This document shows, piece after piece, positions 50,362 to 59,260 of a DNA stretch of 64,000 nucleotides. A program made the translations under genes and the position numbers. How positions within the stretch are numbered: position 1 is the stretch's first letter; every line of letters starts with the position of its first letter. Under the pieces are notes generated by a model. The model ran no database searches, was not told the origin of the DNA, and saw only the letters and a list, made by a program, of their open reading frames with translations. The DNA is from JAJDNH01 sp964552395 (GTDB taxonomy: Bacteria; Acidobacteriota; Thermoanaerobaculia; Thermoanaerobaculales; Sulfomarinibacteraceae): contig CAZKGM010000004.1 of the NCBI GenBank assembly GCA_964552395.1, forward strand, positions 62,001 through 126,000, written 5' to 3'.

Positions 50362-52290
50362 TCACCGCACCCGTGTGCCCGCGGGGACCTCTCCGTCGGG
50401 GTTGAGCAGGAAGGGCTCGCCGTCCACCGACGCCGCCAGCACCATGCCCTGTGACTCCACGCCCATCAGCCTGGCCGGCTTGAGGTTGGCGACGATCACG
50501 ACGCGCCGGCCCACCAGGTCCTCCGCCGAGTAGCGGCCGGCGATGCCGGCGACGATCTGGCGCGGTTGGGCCTCCGCCAGGTCCACCAACATGCGCACCA
50601 GCTTCCTCGACTTTGGGACCTGCTCGGCCTCCATGACGACGCCCACGATGAGGTCGGTTCGGCCGAACTCATCGATCGTGATTTGCTGGGCCTCAGGCTC
50701 TCCACCTGTGTCGTCGGGGGAGCGGGTCGGCGTGGTCTCGTCGTCCATCTTCAACTCCTTGAGGTAGGCCGAAACATCGAGTCGCGGGAACAAGGGCTCG
50801 GTTTCACCGAGGGAGGACCCCTGGGCGAGAAGGCCCCAGCCGGCGGCCTCTTCGACGGCTGCAGCGTCGTCGTCGACGCCCAGCTGGCGGCGTAGCTTCC
50901 GAGCCACCCCTGGCATGAACGGCGTGATCAGCACCGAGGTGACGCGAAGCGCCTCCAGCGATGTCCCGAGGACTTCCTCGAGCTCGCTGTGCGCGGGCTG
51001 ACCTTGTGTGGCGAGTGACCAGGGTTGGCGTTCCTGGAGGTACCCGTTGACGACGCCCAGCAGCTGCCACGCCGCTTCCAGCGCTCGGTGTGGTTCGAGC
51101 GCGTCCATAGCGCGGCGGTAGGCGTTGGTCGACCCCATCGCGGCCTCTGCCACGACCGTGCCTCCATGCGCCGAGGGCACGTTGCCTCCAAGGTAGCGGG
51201 TTGCCATCGCGAGCGTCCTCGATGCTGTGTTGCCGAGGTGGTTGGCGAGATCGGCGTTGTACCTCTCGGCGAACGCCTCGTCGGAGAAGGAGGCGTCCTG
51301 CCCGAAGCTCATCTCGCGTGCCAGGAAGTATCGCAGCGGGTCCGGGCCGAAGCGCTCGAGGATGTGGTCCGGACGCACCACGTTGCCGAGCGACTTCGAC
51401 ATCTTGGCCTCGTCTCGCATCCACCAGCCGTGGCCGAAGATCGTCTTCGGAAGAGGAAGACCTGCCGACATCAGGAACGCCGGCCAATACACACAGTGAA
51501 AGCGCAGGATGTCCTTGCCGACCAGATGGACGTCGGCCGGCCAGAACTCGCGGTAGAGCTCGTCGTGCTCGCCGCCGAAGCCGAGCGCCGAGATGTAGTT
51601 GGTCAACGCGTCCAGCCACACGTACACGACATGGGCTGGATCCGTCGGATACGGTACTCCCCAGCGCAACGAGGTCCGGGAGATCGAGAGGTCCCGCAGC
51701 CCCCCCTCGACGAATCGCACAACTTCGTTGAAGCGAGTCTCCGGTCGGATACACCCCGGGTTGGCGCGGTACCAGTCGAGCAGGGGCTGCTGGTACGCCG
51801 AGAGCCTGAAGAAGTAGCTCGGCTCGGAGAGGAGCTCGACCGGATGGCCTTGGTCGGGACAGCGGCCGTCGACGAGCTGGGACTCCGGGAAGAACCCCTC
51901 GCAACCCGCGCAGTACCAGCCGGTGTAGTTGTCAAGGTAGATGTCGCCAGCGGCGGTGATGCGCCTGACGATCTCGGCCACCGCCCGTTGGTGCCGGCTC
52001 TCCGTGGTGCGGATGAAGTCATCGTGAGAGATCTCGAGGTCGGTCCACCATCGGTGATACCTGGCGACCACCCGGTCGGCGAGGGCGATCGGCTCCACCC
52101 CCTGCTCGCGCGCGGCCCGCTCGATTTTCTGCCCGTGCTCGTCGGTGCCAGTGAGGAAGCGGACCGAGCGGCCGCACAGGCGCTGGTAGCGTGCGATGAC
52201 ATCCGCCATGACGGTGGTGTAGATGTGGCCGATATGGGGCAGATCGTTGACGTAGTAGATCGGAGTGGTGATGTAGAAGCTCTCGGACAC
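50362..52290 (-). CDS. metG: Methionyl-tRNA synthetase
   Basis: 642-aa class I synthetase. HIGH motif as LPHIGHIYTTV; KMSKS as KMSKSLGN; the zinc-knuckle region has CAGCEGFF and DGRCPDQGHP, so Cys-x2-Cys and a second Cys/His pair. The last ~110 residues are a tRNA-binding/dimerisation OB domain (TIDEFGRTDLIVGVVMEAEQVP is cut by the family core, GRRVVIVANLKP). GTG at 52290 is chosen because GGGAGG lies five bases upstream. Its promoter overlaps the divergent pseudokinase gene's control region. Confidence 0.96.
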   Translation of the reverse strand: MSESFYITTPIYYVNDLPHIGHIYTTVMADVIARYQRLCGRSVRFLTGTDEHGQKIERAAREQGVEPIALADRVVARYHRWWTDLEISHDDFIRTTESRHQRAVAEIVRRITAAGDIYLDNYTGWYCAGCEGFFPESQLVDGRCPDQGHPVELLSEPSYFFRLSAYQQPLLDWYRANPGCIRPETRFNEVVRFVEGGLRDLSISRTSLRWGVPYPTDPAHVVYVWLDALTNYISALGFGGEHDELYREFWPADVHLVGKDILRFHCVYWPAFLMSAGLPLPKTIFGHGWWMRDEAKMSKSLGNVVRPDHILERFGPDPLRYFLAREMSFGQDASFSDEAFAERYNADLANHLGNTASRTLAMATRYLGGNVPSAHGGTVVAEAAMGSTNAYRRAMDALEPHRALEAAWQLLGVVNGYLQERQPWSLATQGQPAHSELEEVLGTSLEALRVTSVLITPFMPGVARKLRRQLGVDDDAAAVEEAAGWGLLAQGSSLGETEPLFPRLDVSAYLKELKMDDETTPTRSPDDTGGEPEAQQITIDEFGRTDLIVGVVMEAEQVPKSRKLVRMLVDLAEAQPRQIVAGIAGRYSAEDLVGRRVVIVANLKPARLMGVESQGMVLAASVDGEPFLLNPDGEVPAGTRVR

Positions 52291-52320
52291 GTTTCCTCCC
52301 GGCACGCGCTCGGAGGGGAA

Positions 52321-52344
52321 AGGATAGCACCGGTCGTCTATAAT
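52321..52344. promoter_or_regulatory. Divergent promoter region of metG and the pseudokinase gene
   Basis: Plus strand: TATAAT at 52339-52344, a perfect -10 with no clear -35. Minus strand: TGC-TATCCT with hexamer at 52326-52321, 31 bases before the metG GTG. The two -10 elements are 12 bases apart. Confidence 0.5.
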
Positions 52345-52471
52345 TCAATCAGATGCCGATTCTTCAGCGGGGGCTGATGCGCCGCAGCATGGAGCCTGAC
52401 TCGACAGGGCTCCGAGGGCTTCCTTGCCGGAACGCGACGCAACGGTACTTCGAAACAGCACGGGGGCAGCC

Positions 52472-55012
52472 GTGACCGAACCTAGAAAGATCATTGAGGA
52501 GCTCCAGATCAAGCAGGTGATCAAGGTGGCTCCGCAGACAACCGTATTCCGAGCGTTCGACCCGGCCCGTGAGCGGGAGGTTGCGCTCAAGCTGCTGAAC
52601 CCGGTCGGAGGTGGTGGCACCGAGGCGGCCTGTGAGGCGTTTCTGAGCTTCGCCGGTCGTCTGCAGCAGCTGGCGCTCGGAGGTGTCCCCGAGGTGCTCG
52701 ACTTCGGGTTTACACCCGACAATAGGGCATTCCTGGAGACAGGGCTGGTGTCGGGCGTCGGCCTCATGGAACGGGCCGAGGCCGCGCCGGAGACCGTGCT
52801 CCGAACGCTGGCGGCGGTCGCCCGAGCGGCCGGTACGCTTGCCGATGCGGGTCTGGTTCACCACAACCTCTCATCCGACAATCTCCTGGTTGCCGAGGAC
52901 GATCCGGAGATCGTCTGGCTCCTGGGTCTGGGCTCGGCCGCATTCCTGGGCGCCGAGGGCACCGGCGCGCTCCTCGGACACTCGCCGGAGTGGGAGACCT
53001 TTGCCGCGCCGGAGAGTTTCGAGCCGGAGTTGTCCGGCGGTAAGTTGGGTTGGCCGGCTGATCTCTACTCGACTGCTCTGATCGCCTGCCAGGTGCTCGG
53101 CGCCGACGTCGGCTCCCTCGGGTCCCCGGCGCCGTCGGTCCGACTGCCCGCCGAACTCAGGAAGGCCCTGACAGGAGCCACCGACCTGGAGCGGGCACTG
53201 TCGGTTGCACTTCGGCGCGCGCCCGAGGAGCGAACGTTGAGCTTGGGTCTTCTTGCTGCGGCACTTGAAGGTGCGGGGGCCGCTGGGGGAGTGGTGCCTG
53301 CTGGGGTGGGAGGCGCTGCCGAGGGCACGACGGAGTCGTCGCCCGCGGATGCAGGTGCAACGATGCTGATGGAGATAGTGCCCGAGGATCTGCCGGTCGC
53401 GGACGAAGGCCCGATTGACGAGGCGGAACCCGCAGCTGGCGAGACGCCCACCGTGTCCCTTGGTCCAAACGACACCCACCCGGCGGGCAAGAAGCCGACG
53501 GAGGAGCACGCGGCCCCGCCGACGCAGGTGATGCCGTTGCCAGAGCTTCCTGCTCGGCCGCCCTCGGTGGTGCCGCCAGGGGAGTCGCCAGCCGTCCCCG
53601 AAGTGGCGCTGAAAGCGCCTTCTCCACCCCTCCAGCCGCCGGTACCGAGCCGGGCTCCTGCAACCGCGCCGGAGGTCGCGGCGAAGCAAGCTGCCCGCCC
53701 CTCCGACAAGGCCAAGAAGACCGGTCGCCGTTCGTCCGTGCCACCGATGGCGCTCGCGGCTGCCGGGGGTCTCCTGGTTATGCTGGCCGTGATCGTCGTA
53801 CTGTTCATGCGGGCGGGCGCCCGAGGCGAGAGCCCCTCGCAGTCAATGCCGGTTGTGGTGATCGAGCCGACAGCGGTACCGGTCCAGCCGACGCCCGAAC
53901 TGGTGGAGGAAGAGGGAGCGGCGATGGACTCTCGGCTGGTGGCGGCGCGATCCGCTCTCGGCGCGGGAGATGCCGCCGGGGCGCGCAAGGCGCTGGCCGA
54001 GCTGAGCCCTGACGACGAGGCGAGTCTCTCTGACGATGAGCGTGCGGAGCTCGAGGATATTCGTGCCCAGCTTGAGGGCGCCGGTACCGAGCAGGCCATC
54101 GGCCAGCTGGAGCGCGGCTTCAGGGTGGGGAGCATCCAGAGCCTGCGGCGGGGGGTTGACGTGCTGTCCGAGCTGCCCGCGGCCGAGGTGCGCAGTCGGC
54201 GAGGCTTGGCCGACCAGCTCGCGAAGGCGCGGCGAGTCCTGCAAGCGCACACCTTGATGTGGCGGGCTCGTAAAGCTGGGGACCACCTTCAGGTCCTCGA
54301 AAGGTCTGGTACGCTCATGGAGCTCGCGCCCAAGTACAGCGGTTCAATCAAGCTGCGAGAGGAAGCGGCATCGGCCGTCGAGAAGGACGCCGAAGCGGCC
54401 TTGGGCCGGCGTGAGTTCAATCGTGCCATCGGCCTGTTGAATGCCGAGCAGCGTTACTGGCCGAGCCGCAAGGGCTTGGCCGAGCGGATCGCCCGGGTCA
54501 AGGCGGCGGCCGAGAAGGAGGGCCGTCTGGCCGCCGCTCTCAATCGCGCTGCTGCGGCCCTTGCGGCGAGCCGGCCCGAGGAGGGGCTCAATGCCCTGGG
54601 AGCTGTACGTCCAGACGCCTCCTATGCAGTCCGGTTCGCCGACATGAAGAATCACCTCCAGCAGAAGCTGGAAGAGATGGACGCTCAGCCGCCGAAGGTG
54701 AGTATCGAGGGGGATGTCCGGCTTCGCTACCGGAAGAACGAGCCGCTGAAGATTCCGCTGACGGTGACCGACGACTACCGTGTAGAGCAGGTCAAGGTCA
54801 TGATGCGCACCAAGGCGAAGCCTGCTTATCGGGCCCTGACTCTCAAGGCCAAGACGAGCTCGCAGTTCGTCTTTGACCTCACGCCCGCTCTCCACCAGAA
54901 CGAGACGGTCGAGTTCTACGTGATCGCAACCGACCGGTCCGGTCATACGGGTCTTCTCGGGTCACCTAGCCAGCCGCTCGAGGTGACGCGGAAGAAGTGG
55001 TACCAGCGCTAG
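52472..55012 (+). CDS. Membrane protein with N-terminal pseudokinase domain
   Basis: 846-aa protein. Residues 1-270 have a Ser/Thr kinase fold: VALK with Lys40, and FAAPESF in place of the APE motif. The catalytic loop reads HHNLSSDN (130-137), with Asn for the catalytic Asp of HRD, and DFG is replaced by LGLG near 151-154, so it should be inactive. About 270-430 is a Pro/Ala/Thr-rich linker; one helix at about 435-458 crosses the membrane; the outer part has helical repeats (ALGAGDAAGARKALAEL) and a C-terminal beta domain. GTG 52472 follows GGGGG. Role unknown, perhaps scaffold. Confidence 0.78.
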   Translation: MTEPRKIIEELQIKQVIKVAPQTTVFRAFDPAREREVALKLLNPVGGGGTEAACEAFLSFAGRLQQLALGGVPEVLDFGFTPDNRAFLETGLVSGVGLMERAEAAPETVLRTLAAVARAAGTLADAGLVHHNLSSDNLLVAEDDPEIVWLLGLGSAAFLGAEGTGALLGHSPEWETFAAPESFEPELSGGKLGWPADLYSTALIACQVLGADVGSLGSPAPSVRLPAELRKALTGATDLERALSVALRRAPEERTLSLGLLAAALEGAGAAGGVVPAGVGGAAEGTTESSPADAGATMLMEIVPEDLPVADEGPIDEAEPAAGETPTVSLGPNDTHPAGKKPTEEHAAPPTQVMPLPELPARPPSVVPPGESPAVPEVALKAPSPPLQPPVPSRAPATAPEVAAKQAARPSDKAKKTGRRSSVPPMALAAAGGLLVMLAVIVVLFMRAGARGESPSQSMPVVVIEPTAVPVQPTPELVEEEGAAMDSRLVAARSALGAGDAAGARKALAELSPDDEASLSDDERAELEDIRAQLEGAGTEQAIGQLERGFRVGSIQSLRRGVDVLSELPAAEVRSRRGLADQLAKARRVLQAHTLMWRARKAGDHLQVLERSGTLMELAPKYSGSIKLREEAASAVEKDAEAALGRREFNRAIGLLNAEQRYWPSRKGLAERIARVKAAAEKEGRLAAALNRAAAALAASRPEEGLNALGAVRPDASYAVRFADMKNHLQQKLEEMDAQPPKVSIEGDVRLRYRKNEPLKIPLTVTDDYRVEQVKVMMRTKAKPAYRALTLKAKTSSQFVFDLTPALHQNETVEFYVIATDRSGHTGLLGSPSQPLEVTRKKWYQR

Positions 55013-55108
55013 GGATTCGCCGCGCGAATCGCAAGTGAAGAAAGGGACGCCCGGTTCAGAAGTGCGTTCCTGCTGACCTCTTTCCTATGCTCTTTTCGGG
55101 CGGGCGGA

Positions 55109-55163
55109 CCCTCCTTACCTCCTTACCTCCTCACTTTCTTACTTCCTTACTTTCTCACCTCAC
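55109..55163 (+). repeat. Degenerate CTTACCTC-type repeat
   Basis: About 55 bases of tandem, imperfect 7-8-mers such as CTCCTTAC and CTTCCTTACT, with no G. The complementary strand is nearly all purine with T. Confidence 0.7.
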
Positions 55164-55290
55164 GGTATGTCTCGGGCAATCCTGAGACGTTTGCGGCTGC
55201 CAAACAGCGGCAATCGACACGGTGGACGGGAGGCCGGAGGCTGGGCAGGATTTATTTGGACTGGGGCTCAAAATCGACAGCGAAATGGTC

Positions 55291-55296
55291 TATGAT
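55291..55296 (+). promoter_or_regulatory. Candidate -10 of feoAB
   Basis: TATGAT, 29 bases before the feoA ATG; a weak TCAAAA sits at -35 spacing. No clear Fur or DtxR box was seen. Confidence 0.4.
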
Positions 55297-55324
55297 CCAT
55301 CAGCTGAGGGGGGATTGCGAGGCG

Positions 55325-55576
55325 ATGATGACCCTGGAGAACGCACATCTGCAGCAGCCGGCGCGGGTGGTCGAGCTCACCGGCGGGATGGGCGTCCGCA
55401 GCCACCTCAACACGCTCGGAATTCACGTCGGCGACACCCTCCGTGTTGTCGAGAGAGCACCATTCAAGGGCCCGGTGCTGATCGAGGTGCACGGGACTCG
55501 TGTGGCACTGGGACGTGGCGTGGCGCGAAAGGTGACGGTCGACCACGATGCGGTTTGTCCTGGCCGGACAGCCTAA
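55325..55576 (+). CDS. feoA: Ferrous iron transport protein A (FeoA domain)
   Basis: 83-aa SH3-like FeoA domain, a small cytoplasmic partner of FeoB. The core pattern is ARVVELTGGMGVRSHLNTLGIHVGDTLRVVERAPF, typical of FeoA. The stop is 29 bases inside feoB, so both are translationally coupled. Two adjacent ATGs at 55325 and 55328 are candidates; GCGAGG lies just upstream. Confidence 0.88.
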   Translation: MMTLENAHLQQPARVVELTGGMGVRSHLNTLGIHVGDTLRVVERAPFKGPVLIEVHGTRVALGRGVARKVTVDHDAVCPGRTA

Positions 55577-57470
55577 CTCCGGCAAGAGCACAATCTTCAA
55601 CGCTGTAGCGGGTTACAGGGCGGCGACCGCCAACTTTCCCGGCTCGTCGGTAGTCTACACGGTGAGCCGGGCCCTGATCCTGGGGCGGGAGACCGAGGTC
55701 GTGGATCTTCCTGGGGTCTACTCGCTGACCTCGACAGACGCCGCCGAGCGAGAGGCCCTCAGCTACCTGCTCGAACGTGATGCGGATGTCATCATCAACG
55801 TCATCGATGCCAGCCGCCTGGGACGCTCGCTCGAACTGACGCTGCAGCTGCTCGAGCTGGGACGACCGATGGTCGTGGCGCTGAACATGCACGATGAGGC
55901 GACTCGCAAGGGCATCGAGATCGACGAGACCGCGCTCGCGGAGAAGCTCGGCGTGCCGGTCGTGCCGACGATCGGACGCCGCGGGCAAGGCCTTCGCACG
56001 CTCTTCCGGGAGGCGATGAGGGCCTGTCTGACCGGGCTGCGACCGGATCCTCCCCGCTACGACAACGAGGTGGAGAAGGCGGTCGCCGATGTCGAGCTAG
56101 CCGTAAGAGAAGGCCTCGAGGGAAGCCGGGTTCCGGCCCGGTTCCTGGCAATCAAGCTGCTTGAGGGGGACCCGGGGGTGGCGGCCGGCCTCGGTACAGG
56201 AGGGGTGCCGATCAACGGTCGCCTCGAGCGGGCCATCAGCGATCTCGAGAAGGCCCACGGCTGGAGCTCGGACCAGGTCATCTCGGGCAGTCGGCACGCA
56301 GTAGCCCACGGCATCGAGGACCGCGTCGCCACTCTCGGGCGGGCTCATGTTGGCTGGCGGGAGGCGGCCGACCGGCTGCTGCTGCATCCGCTCACCGGCG
56401 GCCCCTTGATGGTGATCATCCTGGTCGGGTTCTTCTACGCCGTATTCGGTCTCGGCAAGCATCTGGAGACGCCGCTGGTGGCGGCGTTCGCCCGCCTGGC
56501 GGAGTCCCTCGCCCGCTTCGTGCCACCGGGGACGTTCGCCGGTACCGTGCTCAACGGCATGGTGATGGGGGTTTCGGGAGGAGTTGCCATAGTTTTGCCG
56601 TACCTGGTTCCGTTCCTGATCGGCCTGGCCGTTCTCGAGGACACGGGTTACCTGCCGCGAATGGCCTACATCCTCGACAACGTGATGCATCGGATGGGCC
56701 TGCACGGCAAGTCGGTGGTGCCACTGATGCTCGGCTATGGGTGCTCGGTTCCGGCGGTGATGGCGACGAGGATCCTCGAGTCTCCTCGCGACCGGCGAAT
56801 CACGACCGCGCTGACCGTGTTTGTTCCGTGCTCGGCGCGGACGACTGTTATCTACGCAGTGGTCGGGGCGTTTCTCGGACCACTGTGGGCGCTCGCCGTG
56901 TACGTGCTCAATCTGGTCGTGATCGGCGTGCTGGGGGCAGTCCTCGCCGGGCGGATGAAGGGCCGTGCGCCCGGGTTGATCCTCGAGATTCCCGATCTCC
57001 GTCTGCCCGCGGTTGGTAACCTCGCTGCCAAGACCTGGCTCTCATTGCGTGAGTTCGTCGTGATTGCCTGGCCGTTGCTGATTGCCTCCTCGGCCGTGCT
57101 CGGGGTTCTCGAGTGGGCACACGCCGATCGGCTCCTGAACGTGGCGCTCTCGCCTTTGACGGTCGTGCTTCTGGGACTGCCGGTCGCCACGGGTGTGACG
57201 CTCGTGTTCGGGCTGCTCCGCAAGGAGCTCACTCTGGTGATGCTTGTCCAGGCACTCGGTACGGCCAACATCGCAGCCGTGCTGACGGCAGCACAGCTCG
57301 TGACTTTCACCGTTTTCGTGGTCTTCTACATGCCGTGTGTGGCCACCATCGCGGTGATGGCCCGGGAAGTGGGTTGGAAGGACACCGCCTGGATCAGCGC
57401 CGTCACCGTCGTGGTTGCCGTCACTCTTGCCGCCGCGACCCGTCTGCTGTTCGCTCTCACCGGCGCGTGA
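55548..57470 (+). CDS. feoB: Ferrous iron transporter B
   Basis: 640-aa inner-membrane Fe(II) transporter. The N-terminal G domain (1-165) has G1 GQPNSGKST, G2 region FPGSSV, G3 DLPGVYS and G4 NMHD. The GDI-like helical part follows; from about residue 280 the two Gate domains have helices with the family's VVPLMLGYGCSVPAVMATR block and VPCSARTTV. It is shorter than E. coli FeoB but complete in motifs. It overlaps feoA by 29 bases. Iron regulation is expected from the DtxR-type repressor or Fur, though no site is seen. Confidence 0.95.
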   Translation: MRFVLAGQPNSGKSTIFNAVAGYRAATANFPGSSVVYTVSRALILGRETEVVDLPGVYSLTSTDAAEREALSYLLERDADVIINVIDASRLGRSLELTLQLLELGRPMVVALNMHDEATRKGIEIDETALAEKLGVPVVPTIGRRGQGLRTLFREAMRACLTGLRPDPPRYDNEVEKAVADVELAVREGLEGSRVPARFLAIKLLEGDPGVAAGLGTGGVPINGRLERAISDLEKAHGWSSDQVISGSRHAVAHGIEDRVATLGRAHVGWREAADRLLLHPLTGGPLMVIILVGFFYAVFGLGKHLETPLVAAFARLAESLARFVPPGTFAGTVLNGMVMGVSGGVAIVLPYLVPFLIGLAVLEDTGYLPRMAYILDNVMHRMGLHGKSVVPLMLGYGCSVPAVMATRILESPRDRRITTALTVFVPCSARTTVIYAVVGAFLGPLWALAVYVLNLVVIGVLGAVLAGRMKGRAPGLILEIPDLRLPAVGNLAAKTWLSLREFVVIAWPLLIASSAVLGVLEWAHADRLLNVALSPLTVVLLGLPVATGVTLVFGLLRKELTLVMLVQALGTANIAAVLTAAQLVTFTVFVVFYMPCVATIAVMAREVGWKDTAWISAVTVVVAVTLAAATRLLFALTGA

Positions 57471-57491
57471 CTCGCGTTAGGAGTCGGAGGC

Positions 57492-58172
57492 TCACGGAGC
57501 GTAGCGCGTTGGGTCCTCGACTCCTGCCTCCTCGAAGCCACGCCGGCGAAGCACGCAGGAATCGCAGTGACCACAGGCGAGGCCCTCCGCAGTTGGGTCG
57601 TAGCACGAGTGGGTGAGGCTGTAATCGACGCCGAGGTCGTGCCCGAGGCGAATGATGTGCGCCTTGGTCAGGTGGAGGAGAGGAGCTCGAATGAGAAAGC
57701 GGGCGCCGGACTCGGCCCCCGCTCGGGTTCCTAAACGAGCGAGCTTCTCGAAAGCGTGCAGGAAGTCGGGGCGGCAGTCTGGGTACCCGGAGTAGTCGAC
57801 GGCGTTTGCGCCGATGTACAGCTCGCGTGCCTCGACGACCTCTGCGAGGGCGAGGAGCAGGCTGAGCAGCACGGTGTTGCGGGCGGGAACGTAGGTCACG
57901 GGGATTCCCGAGACGCCGGGCTCCTGGTCCTTGGGAACCGCGATGTCGGCGGTCAAGGCCGATCCTCCCAGTGTGCGAAGGTCGAGAGAAACCACGCGAT
58001 GAGAGCTGGCGCCCATGGCCTCGGCGACCCGTCTGGCCGCCTCGAGCTCGACTCGGTGGCGTTGGCCGTAGTCAACGGTCAGGCAGTGGCAGGCGCGGCC
58101 CTCGGCCCTCGCCACCGCGAGCACCGTGGTGGAGTCGAGACCGCCGGATAGGAGCACGACCGCAGACGCCAT
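57492..58172 (-). CDS. queC: 7-cyano-7-deazaguanine synthase
   Basis: 226-aa PP-loop ATPase making preQ0 from CDG for queuosine or 7-deazaguanine DNA modification. The PP-loop is LLSGGLDSTTVLA; YVPARNTVLLSLLLALAE matches the family; zinc ligands are in SCYDPT and CGHCDSC. The start ATG at 58172 overlaps the stop of a 13-codon upstream ORF (TGATG). No other queuosine gene is in the window. It follows nagZ and mutS on the same strand. Confidence 0.95.
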   Translation of the reverse strand: MASAVVLLSGGLDSTTVLAVARAEGRACHCLTVDYGQRHRVELEAARRVAEAMGASSHRVVSLDLRTLGGSALTADIAVPKDQEPGVSGIPVTYVPARNTVLLSLLLALAEVVEARELYIGANAVDYSGYPDCRPDFLHAFEKLARLGTRAGAESGARFLIRAPLLHLTKAHIIRLGHDLGVDYSLTHSCYDPTAEGLACGHCDSCVLRRRGFEEAGVEDPTRYAP

Positions 58173-58213
58173 CAGCGCTCGTCCAGCACGCAGCGGCAGC
58201 TCGCGTCACACAT
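58172..58213 (-). CDS. 13-aa upstream ORF coupled to queC
   Basis: Encodes MCDASCRCVLDER. AGGAGG, overlapping the nagZ stop codon, lies five bases before its ATG and is far stronger than anything before queC. Its TGA overlaps the queC ATG (TGATG). It has three Cys in 13 residues. It may serve as a re-initiation leader or a Cys-responsive leader peptide; not annotated in any family I know. Confidence 0.5.
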   Translation of the reverse strand: MCDASCRCVLDER

Positions 58214-58222
58214 CCCGTCCTC

Positions 58223-59260
58223 CTACGGCGTCGCCTCGCGCCGGGCCTGCTCCCAGAGCTGAGCCACAGTCTCGTCGTCCGGCGCCGGCACAGCAGCTGC
58301 CGTACGGCAGAGATCGCGGCGCATGGTGCCCAGGCGCGAGGCGGCATTCTCGATTCGCTGCCGCAGATGGGGATCCTGTTGGATGGCCTGGCGGAGGAAG
58401 TCCGCGATCTCCGGAAGGCGTCCGAACGACCTCGAGATGATGACACCGTGGTTGCACGCCTTCAGCGCCGCTACAGCACGCTCTCCGAGATTGCCCCAGC
58501 TCTCCAGAGCACCCATCTCAATGTCGTCGCTGATGATAACGGGGTTGCCGGGGAGAGCCGCGGCCTGTTGCACGGCCGTTGTTGCCAGTGAAGCCGGACG
58601 CTCGGCATCGCCGAGAGCCGGAACTACCACGTGCGCCACCATGACCGCGGGAACCGTGCTGCTGAGAGCGCTGAACGGAGACAGGTGGCGCCCGAGCTCC
58701 TCGGCGCTGGAGCCCAGCTCGGGAAGCTCCAAGTGCGTGTCCAACGGAACCGCTCCCAACCCCGGAAAGTGCTTCAGACATCCTGAAACGGACCACGAGC
58801 CCAGCCCCGAGACGAACACTCCGGCCAAGGTTGCCGTACGTTCCGGGTCATCACTGAAGCACCGTCCCTCGCGTGCCAGCATGCCTCCCGGCGCCTCGAG
58901 ATCGACTACGGGCGCCAGGTCGAGGTGGATGCCGAGACATCGACAGGCCGCTCCGGCAGCCACCCCGAGGGCCCGGACGGCCCGTCGGCCTTGCGCGGCG
59001 GCTTGCGCCGGCGACGGGAGGTCTCCCCACAGGCTGGTCAGCCGGTTGACGCTGCCTCCCTCGAGATCGACGCAAACAAACGGTTGCGGCTCGAGGTGCT
59101 CGATGGCTTTGACCAGCCCGCGAACCTGCTCACTGGAGACGACATTGCGCGCAAACAGGATCACCCCGGCCGGTCGTACAGCCGCCAATACCTCGGCTTC
59201 GGGGTCGTCGATCGAGGGGCCAGGCAGGCCCACGATGAGCGGTAGCAAATCAGTGCTCAT
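58223..59260 (-). CDS. nagZ: GH3 glycoside hydrolase, NagZ-like
   Basis: 345-aa family-3 hydrolase resembling beta-N-acetylglucosaminidase NagZ of cell-wall recycling. The nucleophile lies in IISDDIEMGAL (Asp245). In NagZ the acid/base is the His of KHFPGHGDT; here the loop reads KHFPGLG (163-169), with Leu for that His, and GAVPLDTH has the later Asp and His. Activity or specificity may therefore differ. The start ATG overlaps the mutS stop by 11 bases. Confidence 0.8.
   Translation of the reverse strand: MSTDLLPLIVGLPGPSIDDPEAEVLAAVRPAGVILFARNVVSSEQVRGLVKAIEHLEPQPFVCVDLEGGSVNRLTSLWGDLPSPAQAAAQGRRAVRALGVAAGAACRCLGIHLDLAPVVDLEAPGGMLAREGRCFSDDPERTATLAGVFVSGLGSWSVSGCLKHFPGLGAVPLDTHLELPELGSSAEELGRHLSPFSALSSTVPAVMVAHVVVPALGDAERPASLATTAVQQAAALPGNPVIISDDIEMGALESWGNLGERAVAALKACNHGVIISRSFGRLPEIADFLRQAIQQDPHLRQRIENAASRLGTMRRDLCRTAAAVPAPDDETVAQLWEQARREATP

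Larger units (their letters stand above)
55013..55324. other. Gap before feoA with pyrimidine-rich tract
   Basis: No gene is supported. At 55109-55163 the plus strand has only C, T and A in a degenerate CTTACCTC-type repeat. A TATGAT at 55291-55296 may be the feoA -10. The rest is unassigned. Confidence 0.55.
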
